Source: an uncultured Flavobacteriaceae bacterium (GTDB lineage: Bacteria > Bacteroidota > Bacteroidia > Flavobacteriales > Flavobacteriaceae). From it: a DNA stretch of 10,626 nucleotides. The stretch covers positions 1 to 10,626 of the forward strand of contig CALGUD010000008.1 of NCBI GenBank assembly GCA_937901915.1. Reading direction: 5' to 3'. Below the pieces are notes generated by a model. It saw nothing but the letters and a program-made list of their open reading frames with translations, was not told the DNA's origin and did no database searches. Of the stretch, positions 1 through 8,214 are shown piece after piece. Positions within the stretch are counted from its first letter, which is position 1, and every line of letters begins with the position of its first letter. The position numbers and the translations under genes are program-made.

Positions 1-1170
1 AATACAATAGAATTTGAGCCTTCTTATCATGACAATACCATCTTTTTTGATGATGATGGAAAAATATACATGATTTGGGCAGCCGGAAAACTTAATATAG
101 CAGAACTAAAAGATGATCTTTCCGGTGTTAAGGAAGGAACTGAACGCGTACTGATAGAAAATGCCAGTGCCCCGGCAGGTGATAATATTATGCTCGGCGC
201 TGAAGGGTCTCAGCTCTTTAAGGTAAACGGCAAATATTACCTGTTTAATATTACGTGGCCCAGAGGTGGCATGCGTACGGTAGTTATTCACCGTGCAGAT
301 AAAATAACCGGCCCGTGGGAAGGTAGAATTGGTTTGCAGGATTTGGGCGTAGCACAAGGCGGACTTATTGATACACCAGACGGAAGATGGTTTTCTTATT
401 TGTTTAGGGATTATGGTGGTGTGGGGCGTATTCCATATCTGGTTCCGGTAAAATGGGAAGATGGTTGGCCCGTTTTAGGTGAAGATGGCAAAGTACCTGA
501 CTCCCTTGATCTTCCGGCAAATAAAAGTTTAATCCCTGCAATTGTTGCATCAGATGATTTCAAACGCAAGAAAAAAGACAGAGCACTTCCTCTAGTCTGG
601 CAATGGAACCACAACCCGGATAATTCTCTTTGGTCTCTTAAAGAACGAAAAGGGTATCTAAGATTAAAAACTGGTAGAATTGACACAAGTTTTGTTCAAG
701 CAAAAAACACGCTTACACAACGTACAATTGGTCCGGAAAGCACTGGTTCTACATTATTAGACATTTCTAGCATGAAAGAAGGCGATTTTGCAGGCTTATG
801 CTTATTACAAAAAGAGTTTGGATTGGTTGGTGTGAAGATAGATAAAGGAACTAAAAAAATTGTGATGGTTAGTGCTGCTGATAATGTTGTGAAGGAAGTG
901 GAAAGTGTCCCTTTAAACCAAAACAAAATCTATTTTAAAGCTGAATGTAATTTCAGGAATAAAACCGATAAAGCTAATTTCTTCTATAGTTTGGATGGAA
1001 AATCCTGGACTCATATTGGAGAAACTATAAATATGCCATATACACTACCTCATTTTATGGGATACAGATTTGGGCTGTTTAATTATGCTACAAAAAATGT
1101 GGGCGGTTATGTGGATTTTGATTATTTCCATATAAATGATAGTATCTCTAACAATGAGAAAAATGACTAG
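1..1170 (+). CDS. GH43 glycosidase, 3' part (5' end outside window)
   Basis: The frame is open from base 1, so the ATG at 70 is internal; 389 codons are visible and the signal peptide and general-base Asp lie upstream. GH43 enzymes are inverting exo- or endo-enzymes with a five-bladed beta-propeller, mostly alpha-L-arabinofuranosidases and beta-xylosidases. Visible catalytic landmarks are the pKa-modulating Asp of YHDNTIFFDDDG (codon 31-33) and the general-acid Glu of GAEGSQLF (codon 202-204). The late propeller motif FRDYGGVGRIPYL lies around 403-441. From about 550 to 1140 follows a beta-sandwich resembling the concanavalin-A-like C-terminal domain of many GH43 proteins (beta-xylosidase C-terminal type), ending in DFDYFHI. 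It is a close paralogue of the frameshifted GH43 at the right end. The next gene starts 26 bases downstream, so the two are probably co-transcribed. The exact substrate and subfamily cannot be fixed from sequence alone. Confidence 0.93.
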   Translation, partial: NTIEFEPSYHDNTIFFDDDGKIYMIWAAGKLNIAELKDDLSGVKEGTERVLIENASAPAGDNIMLGAEGSQLFKVNGKYYLFNITWPRGGMRTVVIHRADKITGPWEGRIGLQDLGVAQGGLIDTPDGRWFSYLFRDYGGVGRIPYLVPVKWEDGWPVLGEDGKVPDSLDLPANKSLIPAIVASDDFKRKKKDRALPLVWQWNHNPDNSLWSLKERKGYLRLKTGRIDTSFVQAKNTLTQRTIGPESTGSTLLDISSMKEGDFAGLCLLQKEFGLVGVKIDKGTKKIVMVSAADNVVKEVESVPLNQNKIYFKAECNFRNKTDKANFFYSLDGKSWTHIGETINMPYTLPHFMGYRFGLFNYATKNVGGYVDFDYFHINDSISNNEKND

Positions 1171-1196
1171 GATAGAAATTCTATAATTCAATTATT

Positions 1197-3593
1197 ATGC
1201 TGAACAGGCCGGAAAAAAAATTGATAAAAGCACTTACTTTTTGTTTGCTTTTTGTTATTAATGTACATTCACAAGAGAAGCTTTATCCAAATACGTTCCC
1301 GTTGGAAGATGTTACGCTACTTGACGGCCCTTTCAAACATTCCCGCGACCTCAATATTGAGGTTCTTTTGCAATACAATGTAAACAGATTACTTGCACCT
1401 TATAGAAAAGAAGCCGGTTTAGAATCAAGAGAGCCTTCATATCCTAATTGGGAGGGACTTGATGGTCATATTGGCGGTCATTACCTGTCGGCTATGGCCA
1501 TGAATTACGCTGCAACAGGCAATGAAGAATGCAAAAAGCGAATGGATTATATGATTAGCGAAATGAAAGAAATTCAGGACGCAAATACTATTAATAATTC
1601 CGATTGGGGTGTTGGATATGCGGGTGGTTTTCCTAATAGTAAAAAATTATGGTCGGCATTTAAAAAAGGGGATTTTAGTATTTATAATTCAGCTTGGGCA
1701 CCGTTTTATAATTTACATAAAATGTATGCCGGATTAAGGGACGCTTGGTTATATGGTGATAGTGAAGAAGCCAAAACTATTTTTCTAAAATTCTGTGATT
1801 GGGGTATTAGCATTACTTCGGCCTTAACCGATGAACAAATGGAATCTATTTTAGATATGGAACACGGCGGTATGCCTGAGGTTTTTGCAGATGCATATCA
1901 TATCACCGGTGATGAAAAATATCTGGCTGCAGCAAAACGTTACTCGCACAAAGCATTCCTTGATCCATTATCAGATGGAATTGACAATCTGGACAATAAG
2001 CATGCGAATACTCAAATACCAAAGTTTGTAGGTTTTGAAAGAATAGCAGAATTAAGTAATGATAATAAATATGATAATGCAGGTAGTTTTTTCTGGGAAA
2101 CAGTAATTAATAACCGCACTTTGGCTTTTGGCGGTAATAGTAGAAAAGAACATTTTCCTAGTCAAGTGGCAAGTATTGATTATGTTACTGAAGATGATGG
2201 GCCTGAGTCTTGCAATTCATACAATATGCTCAAGTTAACAGAAAACTTGTTCAGGGTACACCCGGAGGCTAAATATGTAGATTATTACGAAAAAACATTA
2301 TATAATCATATTCTTTCTACACAGCATCCTGAAAATGGAGGTTATGTATATTTTACTACGGCACGTCCACGTCATTACAGGGTTTATTCAGCTCCTAATG
2401 AGGCTATGTGGTGCTGTGTTGGTACTGGCATGGAAAACCATGGTAAATACAATCAATTTATTTATACACACGCAAAAGATTCTTTATATCTAAATTTATT
2501 TATTGCTTCAGAGCTTAACTGGAAAGATAAAGGTGTGAAAATAAAGCAGGAAACAAATTTTCCCGATGAAGAACTCACTAAACTAACCATAACCAAAGGT
2601 AAATCAAATTTTAATTTACTAATACGGTATCCGGGTTGGGTTAAAGAAGGTGCTTTAAAAATTTTGGTCAATGATAAAAATATTAATTACAGCAATAAAC
2701 CATCTTCTTATATAAGCATTAACCGAACATGGAAAAAAGGCGATGTAATTAAAATTACATTACCTATGCACAATACCATTGAAAAACTTCCTAATGTACC
2801 ACAGTATATTGCTTTTTTACATGGCCCTATTTTACTTGGCGTAGAAACCGGAACAGAAGATTTAAGAGGCCTTATAGCCGATGACAGCCGTTTTGGACAA
2901 TATCCAGGGGGTGAAAGATTACCTATTGACAAAGCACCGATCTTAATTGAAGATGATATGCTGAATATTACCAATAAATTGGAGCCAGTAAAGGGCAAGC
3001 CTTTAAATTTTAAGCTTAACGTTAACATGCTAAATCCTGTAAAGGCTAATTTGAAACCTTTTTACAAAATTCATGATACCAGATATATGATGTATTGGTT
3101 AGCGTTAACAAATTCCGGTTATAAAACCTATGTGGACTCTTTGGCTGCCATCGAAAAACAAAAGTTGGAGCTGGAAAAACGCACAGTCGATTATGTGGCT
3201 ACAGGTGAGCAACAACCCGAAAGCGACCATTATATGGAAAATTCGAAATCTAATACCGGCAATTCACAAGATGAATTTTGGAGAGCCGCTGGAGATGAAG
3301 GTTATTTTAGCTATCTTATGTCCACCCATTCTGCTACCAACCTAAGCCTTATTGTTCGATACTGGGGATTTGAATGGAGTCCAAAAAAGTTTGATATTTA
3401 TATTGATGACGAAAAATTAGCTTCGGTAGACACCTCCAACGGAACAAATATTAACCAATTTATTGAAACATCGTATTCAATACCCGATGTTATGATAAAA
3501 GGAAAAGATAAAGTTAGGGTCCGTTTTCAGGCACAACCTAAAAATAGCACCAGTAATGTATATTATGTTCGTTTAGCAAAAACAGCAAACTAA
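1197..3593 (+). CDS. DUF1680 beta-L-arabinofuranosidase (GH127/GH146, GH146-like)
   Basis: 798 residues. Residues 1-25 look like a signal peptide ending HSQ. The catalytic (alpha/alpha)6 domain follows (about 30-430), with family motifs LLDGPF (41-46), RLLAPYRKEAGL and GLDGHIGGHYLSA. The zinc-cysteine centre known from the Bifidobacterium enzyme HypBA1 is intact: Glu337 and Cys339 in PESC, Cys406 and Cys407 in MWCC; Cys406 matches the HypBA1 nucleophile and Glu318 of KEHF the probable acid/base. A beta-sandwich region (about 440-620) and a C-terminal domain (about 660-798, opening RTVDYVATGEQQPESDH) make it longer than classic GH127 proteins of about 650 residues and closer to GH146 proteins of about 800. 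The predicted role is release of terminal beta-L-arabinofuranose from oligosaccharides in the periplasm. The GH127 versus GH146 choice is from memory of family lengths and motifs. Confidence 0.94.
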   Translation: MLNRPEKKLIKALTFCLLFVINVHSQEKLYPNTFPLEDVTLLDGPFKHSRDLNIEVLLQYNVNRLLAPYRKEAGLESREPSYPNWEGLDGHIGGHYLSAMAMNYAATGNEECKKRMDYMISEMKEIQDANTINNSDWGVGYAGGFPNSKKLWSAFKKGDFSIYNSAWAPFYNLHKMYAGLRDAWLYGDSEEAKTIFLKFCDWGISITSALTDEQMESILDMEHGGMPEVFADAYHITGDEKYLAAAKRYSHKAFLDPLSDGIDNLDNKHANTQIPKFVGFERIAELSNDNKYDNAGSFFWETVINNRTLAFGGNSRKEHFPSQVASIDYVTEDDGPESCNSYNMLKLTENLFRVHPEAKYVDYYEKTLYNHILSTQHPENGGYVYFTTARPRHYRVYSAPNEAMWCCVGTGMENHGKYNQFIYTHAKDSLYLNLFIASELNWKDKGVKIKQETNFPDEELTKLTITKGKSNFNLLIRYPGWVKEGALKILVNDKNINYSNKPSSYISINRTWKKGDVIKITLPMHNTIEKLPNVPQYIAFLHGPILLGVETGTEDLRGLIADDSRFGQYPGGERLPIDKAPILIEDDMLNITNKLEPVKGKPLNFKLNVNMLNPVKANLKPFYKIHDTRYMMYWLALTNSGYKTYVDSLAAIEKQKLELEKRTVDYVATGEQQPESDHYMENSKSNTGNSQDEFWRAAGDEGYFSYLMSTHSATNLSLIVRYWGFEWSPKKFDIYIDDEKLASVDTSNGTNINQFIETSYSIPDVMIKGKDKVRVRFQAQPKNSTSNVYYVRLAKTAN

Positions 3594-3727
3594 AATTTTA
3601 TGATTTCAAGATTTACAACTATTTTTTTTACAGCAACTTTAGTCTTGCTCAAGAAATAATACCCATGAACATGGATTTTCCATATGACCTAAATAAAATA
3701 TAGAGCCAAGAAGTTCTAAAACGAACT
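3594..3727 (+). other. 134-base gap between the DUF1680 and GH95 genes
   Basis: This is the longest gap in the window. Apart from the signal-peptide remnant it holds an AT-rich leader before the GH95 start at 3728. I see no TAnnTTTG promoter element, no stem-loop with a T-run that would act as terminator, and no clear ribosome binding site, so read-through from upstream is the simplest reading. Confidence 0.5.
3600..3703 (+). pseudogene. Remnant of a secreted-protein gene: frameshifted signal peptide
   Basis: Six bases after the preceding stop, an ATG at 3600 opens a frame that reads as a signal peptide (MISRFTTIFFTATLVL) but stops at 3657. From 3641 another frame reads SLAQEIIPMNMDFPYDLN and stops at 3701. 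The two join if the eight-T run at 3622-3629 once held one more T: the product then starts MISRFTTIFFYSNFSLAQE, a normal signal peptide with an AQ end like the neighbouring proteins. The remaining 15 or so residues are too few to identify the enzyme. The position right after a stop codon in an operon supports a former gene start. It could also be a chance ORF; the signal-peptide likeness in two joined frames is the only evidence. Confidence 0.45.
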
Positions 3728-6148
3728 ATGATAAATAAATTTCACGTATTTACTACTTTAATTGCACTTACCGGGATTCAACTTTCCTTAGCACAATCCA
3801 ATACAAAATTGTGGTTCAGCGAACCTGCCGAATATTTTGAGGAAACATTGGTACTTGGAAATGGGAAAAACGGAGCTTCTGTTTTTGGTGGAGTGCTAGT
3901 AGATGAGATTTATTTAAACGATGCTACTTTATGGTCTGGGGAGCCCGTAAACTCTTATATGAATCCGGACGCACATAAACACATTCCTGAAATTCGGAAA
4001 GCACTGAAAAATGAGGAATATGCCCTGGCCGAAAAGCTAAACAAAAAGATTCAGGGAAAGTTTTCACAGTCATATATGCCTTTGGGCACAATGTTTTTGG
4101 AATTTGAAAATCAGGGAGCGCATAAAAATTACTATAGAGAATTAGATTTGAATACAGCCATTGCCAAAGTAAAATATGATCAGGGCAATATAACCTATAC
4201 ACGCGAATATTTTATTTCGAACCCGGACAAAATAATGGCTATTAAGTTATCTGCCAATAAAGGGGGGGCTTTAAACTTCAAAGTAAAATTTAAAAGTTTA
4301 CTTAAGTACAAAACCAGTTCAGGTAACAACACTTTACAAATAGATGGGTATGCTCCCTATCATGTTACCCCGAATTATTGGAGAGATCCCAATCCTGTTC
4401 GTTTTGATGAAAATAGGGGTACCCGGTTTTCATCCTATTTTAAAATAGACAACAAAGGAGGTAAGGTTATCGTCACAGACAGCACAATACAAGTTAAGAA
4501 TGCCGATGAGGCTATAGTGTATGTATCTATGGCCACCAGCTTTAACGGATTTGATAAAGATCCCGTAAAGAATGGCCTGGATAATGAAGCAATTACTAAA
4601 AAACAATTACAGGAAGCTTTTTCAAAAAACTATCAAACTTTAAAAGTAAATCATCTAAACGATTATCAATCTTTTTTTAATAGGGTAAGTCTTGATTTGA
4701 GTGAAAGTAATGTCCCGGATTTACCAACTGATGAACGTTTAAAAAGATATTCTGAAGGAAACAACGATAAAAACCTTGAAATACTTTATTTTCAATATGG
4801 AAGGTATTTACTGATTTCCAGTTCACGTACCGATGGTGTACCCGCAAATCTGCAAGGGATTTGGAATCCATACCTACGTCCGCCATGGAGCAGTAACTAT
4901 ACGCTGAATATTAATGTGGAAGAAAATTACTGGCTGGCAGAAAGTGCCAATTTATCAGAAATGCACACACCATTCTTAACTTTTATCGGGAACCTGGCCA
5001 AAACCGGAAAAGTTACTGCAAAAACATTTTATGGAATTGATGAAGGATGGGCATCGGCCCATAATTCTGATATCTGGGCAATGAGCAACCCCGTAGGTGA
5101 TTTTGGGCAAGGTGAACCTATGTGGGCCAATTGGAATATGAGTGGCACTTGGGTTGTAACACATCTTTGGGACCATTATTTGTATACGGGTAATAAAGAC
5201 TTTTTAGAAAATTATGCCTACCCCTTAATGAAAGGTGCAGCAGAGTTTTGTCTCAATTGGCTTATAAAGGATAAAGAAGGTTACCTGATTACTTCTCCTT
5301 CAACATCTCCGGAGAATTCATATATTACTCCTGATGGGTTTAAAGGAGCTACATTATACGGAGCCACATCGGATCTGGCTATGATCAGAGAATGCTTTAA
5401 ACAAACCATAAGAGCCTCACAAATCCTGAATAAAGATGTGGCATTAAGAAGTAGCATGGAAGAAGCATTGGGCCAATTATACCCTTATCAGATAGGAAAA
5501 AATGGCAATTTACAGGAGTGGTACCACGATTGGGAAGATGCAGAACCGCAGCACCGTCATCAGACACACCTGTATGGATTACACCCTGGTGATCACATAA
5601 CACCAAAAAAAACACCCGAATTAGCAAATGCCGCCAAAAAAACTTTGGAAATTAAGGGAGACAATACTACAGGATGGTCAAAGGGTTGGCGTATTAATCT
5701 TTGGGCCAGACTTTGGGATGGGAACCGGGCTTATAAATTATTCAGGGAATTATTAACTTATGTACCTCCGGATGGAGCAAAAAGCATTAATTATAATGGC
5801 GGCGGCGGAACCTATCCGAACTTATTAGATGCCCATCCACCCTTTCAGATTGACGGTAACTTTGGTGGTGCAGCAGGCGTTATAGAAATGCTTTTACAAT
5901 CTACTGAAAGTGATATTATTCTTCTACCGGCTTTACCCGACGCATGGAGTTCTGGAACAGTTTCGGGTATTTGCGCGAAGGGTGGTTTTGAGATTTCAAT
6001 GAAATGGGGAGATGGAAAACTACTTGAAACAAAAATACTATCTAATACAGGTAATAAGTGTACCCTGAATTACAATGGAAAAACAATAACTTTTAATACA
6101 AAAAAAGGGAGAGAATATAAGCTGGATGGCATGTTAAACCTTAAATGA
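3728..6148 (+). CDS. GH95 alpha-L-galactosidase or alpha-L-fucosidase
   Basis: 806 residues. Residues 1-23 form a signal peptide ending SLAQ. GH95 layout: N-terminal beta-sandwich (about 25-270, with LVLGNGKNGASVFGG and LNDATLWSG), (alpha/alpha)6 barrel (about 340-725) and a short C-terminal beta domain. Family active-site blocks are complete: ANLQGIWN (373-380), the Asn pair Asn394/Asn396 in TLNINVEENYW, Glu529 in SPSTSPENSY, and the acid-bearing block DAHPPFQIDGNFGG (701-714, Asp701/Asp709). These correspond to Asn421, Asn423, Glu566 and Asp766 of Bifidobacterium AfcA, an inverting enzyme. Residue 392, two before the first Asn, is Thr where AfcA has His419; this points to L-galactose rather than L-fucose (see findings). 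Its role is likely trimming terminal alpha-L-sugars from imported oligosaccharides. No sign of truncation; the start at 3728 gives the expected signal peptide. Confidence 0.95.
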   Translation: MINKFHVFTTLIALTGIQLSLAQSNTKLWFSEPAEYFEETLVLGNGKNGASVFGGVLVDEIYLNDATLWSGEPVNSYMNPDAHKHIPEIRKALKNEEYALAEKLNKKIQGKFSQSYMPLGTMFLEFENQGAHKNYYRELDLNTAIAKVKYDQGNITYTREYFISNPDKIMAIKLSANKGGALNFKVKFKSLLKYKTSSGNNTLQIDGYAPYHVTPNYWRDPNPVRFDENRGTRFSSYFKIDNKGGKVIVTDSTIQVKNADEAIVYVSMATSFNGFDKDPVKNGLDNEAITKKQLQEAFSKNYQTLKVNHLNDYQSFFNRVSLDLSESNVPDLPTDERLKRYSEGNNDKNLEILYFQYGRYLLISSSRTDGVPANLQGIWNPYLRPPWSSNYTLNINVEENYWLAESANLSEMHTPFLTFIGNLAKTGKVTAKTFYGIDEGWASAHNSDIWAMSNPVGDFGQGEPMWANWNMSGTWVVTHLWDHYLYTGNKDFLENYAYPLMKGAAEFCLNWLIKDKEGYLITSPSTSPENSYITPDGFKGATLYGATSDLAMIRECFKQTIRASQILNKDVALRSSMEEALGQLYPYQIGKNGNLQEWYHDWEDAEPQHRHQTHLYGLHPGDHITPKKTPELANAAKKTLEIKGDNTTGWSKGWRINLWARLWDGNRAYKLFRELLTYVPPDGAKSINYNGGGGTYPNLLDAHPPFQIDGNFGGAAGVIEMLLQSTESDIILLPALPDAWSSGTVSGICAKGGFEISMKWGDGKLLETKILSNTGNKCTLNYNGKTITFNTKKGREYKLDGMLNLK

Positions 6149-6228
6149 AATTAATGCAAAGAATCTCAGGGGATGTAAGGATGCTACACCGTGGTGGTTT
6201 TGCAGCTTATATTCGACCAAATGAATAA
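6145..6228 (+). other. 27-codon ORF of unknown status overlapping the GH95 stop
   Basis: An ATG at 6145 overlaps the GH95 TGA in the ATGA arrangement common for coupled genes, and the frame runs 27 codons to TAA at 6226-6228. The product begins MKLMQRISGD and ends FAAYIRPNE; I do not recognise it. Bases 6165-6205 are more GC-rich than the flanking gap. It may be the C-terminal debris of a lost gene, a small peptide, or chance. There is no signal peptide or membrane segment. Confidence 0.25.
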
Positions 6229-6268
6229 AACTATAAATAGAATTCAAAAATAAAACTCAAATAGTAAA
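6149..6268 (+). other. 120-base gap between the GH95 and GH97 genes
   Basis: The first 80 bases are mostly the short ORF noted at 6145-6228. The last 40 are A-rich and lead into the GH97 start at 6269. No TAnnTTTG promoter element or terminator-like hairpin with T-run was found; a small dyad (CACC GT GGTG near 6188) is too weak to interpret. Confidence 0.5.
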
Positions 6269-8203
6269 ATGAAAAAAATAATTATTTTATACTGTTTTTT
6301 AATTTCATCAGCTGTAATCTCTCAAAATGCAGAAGTTCAAAGTCCTGATGGCAGATTAAAATTAAATGTTTCTATCGAAAATGGGAAACCAATATATGCT
6401 GTAACTTATGATGGTAGAGTAATGCTTCATAATTCGCCCCTAGGTTTAATGACCAATGAAGGAAATTTTAGTGAAGGCATGCGTTTTGTAGAGTCTACTA
6501 CCGGACAGGTCAATAAAAGCTATAAGGAAGAGAAAATTAAACAATCCTCTATAAACTACGAAGCTAACACATTAAAATTTACAGTTACCAATGCTGATAA
6601 AAAGCAACTATCTGTTTTATTTCAGGTAAGTAATAATGATATTGCTTTTAGATATGAGCTTCCAGCCTGGGGTGAAACCATGGCAACCGTAGTTGAGAAA
6701 GAGGTTACGGGGTTTAAATTTCCATCTACAACAACAACATTTCTCTCACCCATGATGACATCTATGACCGGTTTTGCGCGAACTGCCCCTAGTTATGAAA
6801 GTGGTTATACTGCAGACGTATCCATGGAAACAAACACAGATGCAAATGGCTATGTGTTTCCCGGGTTATTTCATGTTGGAAATAATGGTTGGGTATTATT
6901 ATCAGAAACCGGTGTGTCAAGCCTTTATTGTGCTTCTCATTTAAGTAATTATACGAATGGGATTTTTAGTGTTGAATATCCGGACATAAAAAACAACAAT
7001 GGGTTTGGTAGTACAGGAGCACAAATAGGCCTGCCCGGGGTTACTCCATGGCGTACCATTACAGTGGGTGAAACATTAAAGCCTATTGTAGAAACAACCA
7101 TTCCTTTTGATGTTGTGGAACCACTTTACGAACCTTCTCAGGATTACAAATTTGGACGTGGTACATGGAGTTGGATTGTCTGGCAAGATGATAGCATGAA
7201 TTATGATGACCAGGTAAAATATATTGATCTGGCTGCAGCCATGAATTTTGAATATATTTTAATTGATGCCTGGTGGGATAAGAATATTGGGTATGATAGA
7301 ATGAAAGAACTTATTCAATATGCTAAATCTAAAGGTGTTGATGTTTTTCTTTGGTACAATTCTAACGGCACTACCAATGATGCCTTCATGACACCAAAAG
7401 ATAAAATGAATACGTCAATAGCCAGAAAGCGTGAAATGAAATGGCTTAAAGAGGCAGGTGTAAAAGGTTTAAAAGTCGACTTTTTTGGTGGGGATAAACA
7501 AGAAACCATGCGTTTGTATGAAGATATTCTTTCAGATGCAAATGATTATGGTTTTATGATAATATTTCATGGCGCAACACTCCCTCGCGGATGGGAGCGT
7601 ATGTACCCTAATTTTGTAGGTAGTGAAGCTGTAATAGCTTCTGAGATGTTAATCTTTACTCAAAATGCCCGGGACAAAGAATCATTTTATGCATCTTTAC
7701 ATCCTTTCATTCGAAATTCTGTTGCAAGTATGGAATACGGAGGGGTTTTATTAAATAAGTTTCTAAACAAGGGTAACACAGAAGGGCAAGAGCGCCTAAC
7801 AACCAATACCTTTCAATTAGCCACCAGTGTACTCTTTCAAAACCCGGTACAAATGTTTGCTTTAACACCAAACAACCTGGAGGATACTCCCGAATATCAA
7901 CTGGACTTTTTAAGAAATGTACCAACCACATGGGATGAAACTGTTTTTATTGATGGATATCCTGGTAAATATGTTGTATTGGCACGGCGACATGGGGAGA
8001 AGTGGTATATAGCAGGAATTAATGCTCAAGAAGAAACACTTAAGCTTAATGTAAAACTTCCTATGATCAATGCAGGTGATGAATTGACAATTTATCCGGA
8101 CGGGAAACAATCAAATAAAGGGATTATAACTTCAAAACATAAAAAAAATCAGGAAATTGATTTAACAATACCTGTTAACGGTGGTGTTATTATTGTAAAT
8201 TAA
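6269..8203 (+). CDS. GH97 retaining glycosidase (alpha-galactosidase or beta-L-arabinopyranosidase)
   Basis: 644 residues, normal for GH97. A signal peptide (1-19, ending VISQ) precedes the N-terminal beta-super-sandwich (about 22-285), the (beta/alpha)8 barrel (about 290-545) and a C-terminal beta-sandwich (about 555-644). The family splits into inverting SusB-type alpha-glucosidases, which lack an Asp on the barrel strand, and retaining enzymes such as Bacteroides BT_1871, with nucleophile Asp415 and acid/base Glu470. Here GLKVDFFGGD supplies the nucleophile Asp404. Glu459 lies 55 residues later, the same spacing, with Glu453 six residues before it as probable calcium ligand. So the retaining class is well supported. 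Known retaining activities are alpha-D-galactosidase and beta-L-arabinopyranosidase; sequence alone does not separate them, though the arabinose-rich neighbourhood keeps the second open. The next gene starts 11 bases downstream. Confidence 0.94.
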   Translation: MKKIIILYCFLISSAVISQNAEVQSPDGRLKLNVSIENGKPIYAVTYDGRVMLHNSPLGLMTNEGNFSEGMRFVESTTGQVNKSYKEEKIKQSSINYEANTLKFTVTNADKKQLSVLFQVSNNDIAFRYELPAWGETMATVVEKEVTGFKFPSTTTTFLSPMMTSMTGFARTAPSYESGYTADVSMETNTDANGYVFPGLFHVGNNGWVLLSETGVSSLYCASHLSNYTNGIFSVEYPDIKNNNGFGSTGAQIGLPGVTPWRTITVGETLKPIVETTIPFDVVEPLYEPSQDYKFGRGTWSWIVWQDDSMNYDDQVKYIDLAAAMNFEYILIDAWWDKNIGYDRMKELIQYAKSKGVDVFLWYNSNGTTNDAFMTPKDKMNTSIARKREMKWLKEAGVKGLKVDFFGGDKQETMRLYEDILSDANDYGFMIIFHGATLPRGWERMYPNFVGSEAVIASEMLIFTQNARDKESFYASLHPFIRNSVASMEYGGVLLNKFLNKGNTEGQERLTTNTFQLATSVLFQNPVQMFALTPNNLEDTPEYQLDFLRNVPTTWDETVFIDGYPGKYVVLARRHGEKWYIAGINAQEETLKLNVKLPMINAGDELTIYPDGKQSNKGIITSKHKKNQEIDLTIPVNGGVIIVN

Positions 8204-8214
8204 AACCAATATAT

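Noticed and set aside
70..72. ATG at 70 as the start of the left-end GH43
   Set aside because: The frame is open to base 1 and already encodes the conserved YHDNTIFFDDDG block upstream of this Met, so it is internal.
1172..1184. Perfect 6+1+6 inverted repeat (ATAGAA A TTCTAT) just before the DUF1680 start, possible operator
   Set aside because: It is short, AT-rich and within a 26-base gap inside an operon; no second copy was seen in the other gaps, so chance is the better explanation.
3130..3345. Plus-strand 71-codon ORF within the DUF1680 gene, and a similar one at 8255-8476
   Set aside because: They are out-of-frame shadows of genes with clear conserved domains; their translations show no family features.
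5397..5627. Minus-strand ORFs inside the large genes (for example 5397-5627, 2708-3028, 106-357)
   Set aside because: All lie fully inside well-supported plus-strand enzyme genes with intact family motifs and show no recognisable domain of their own.
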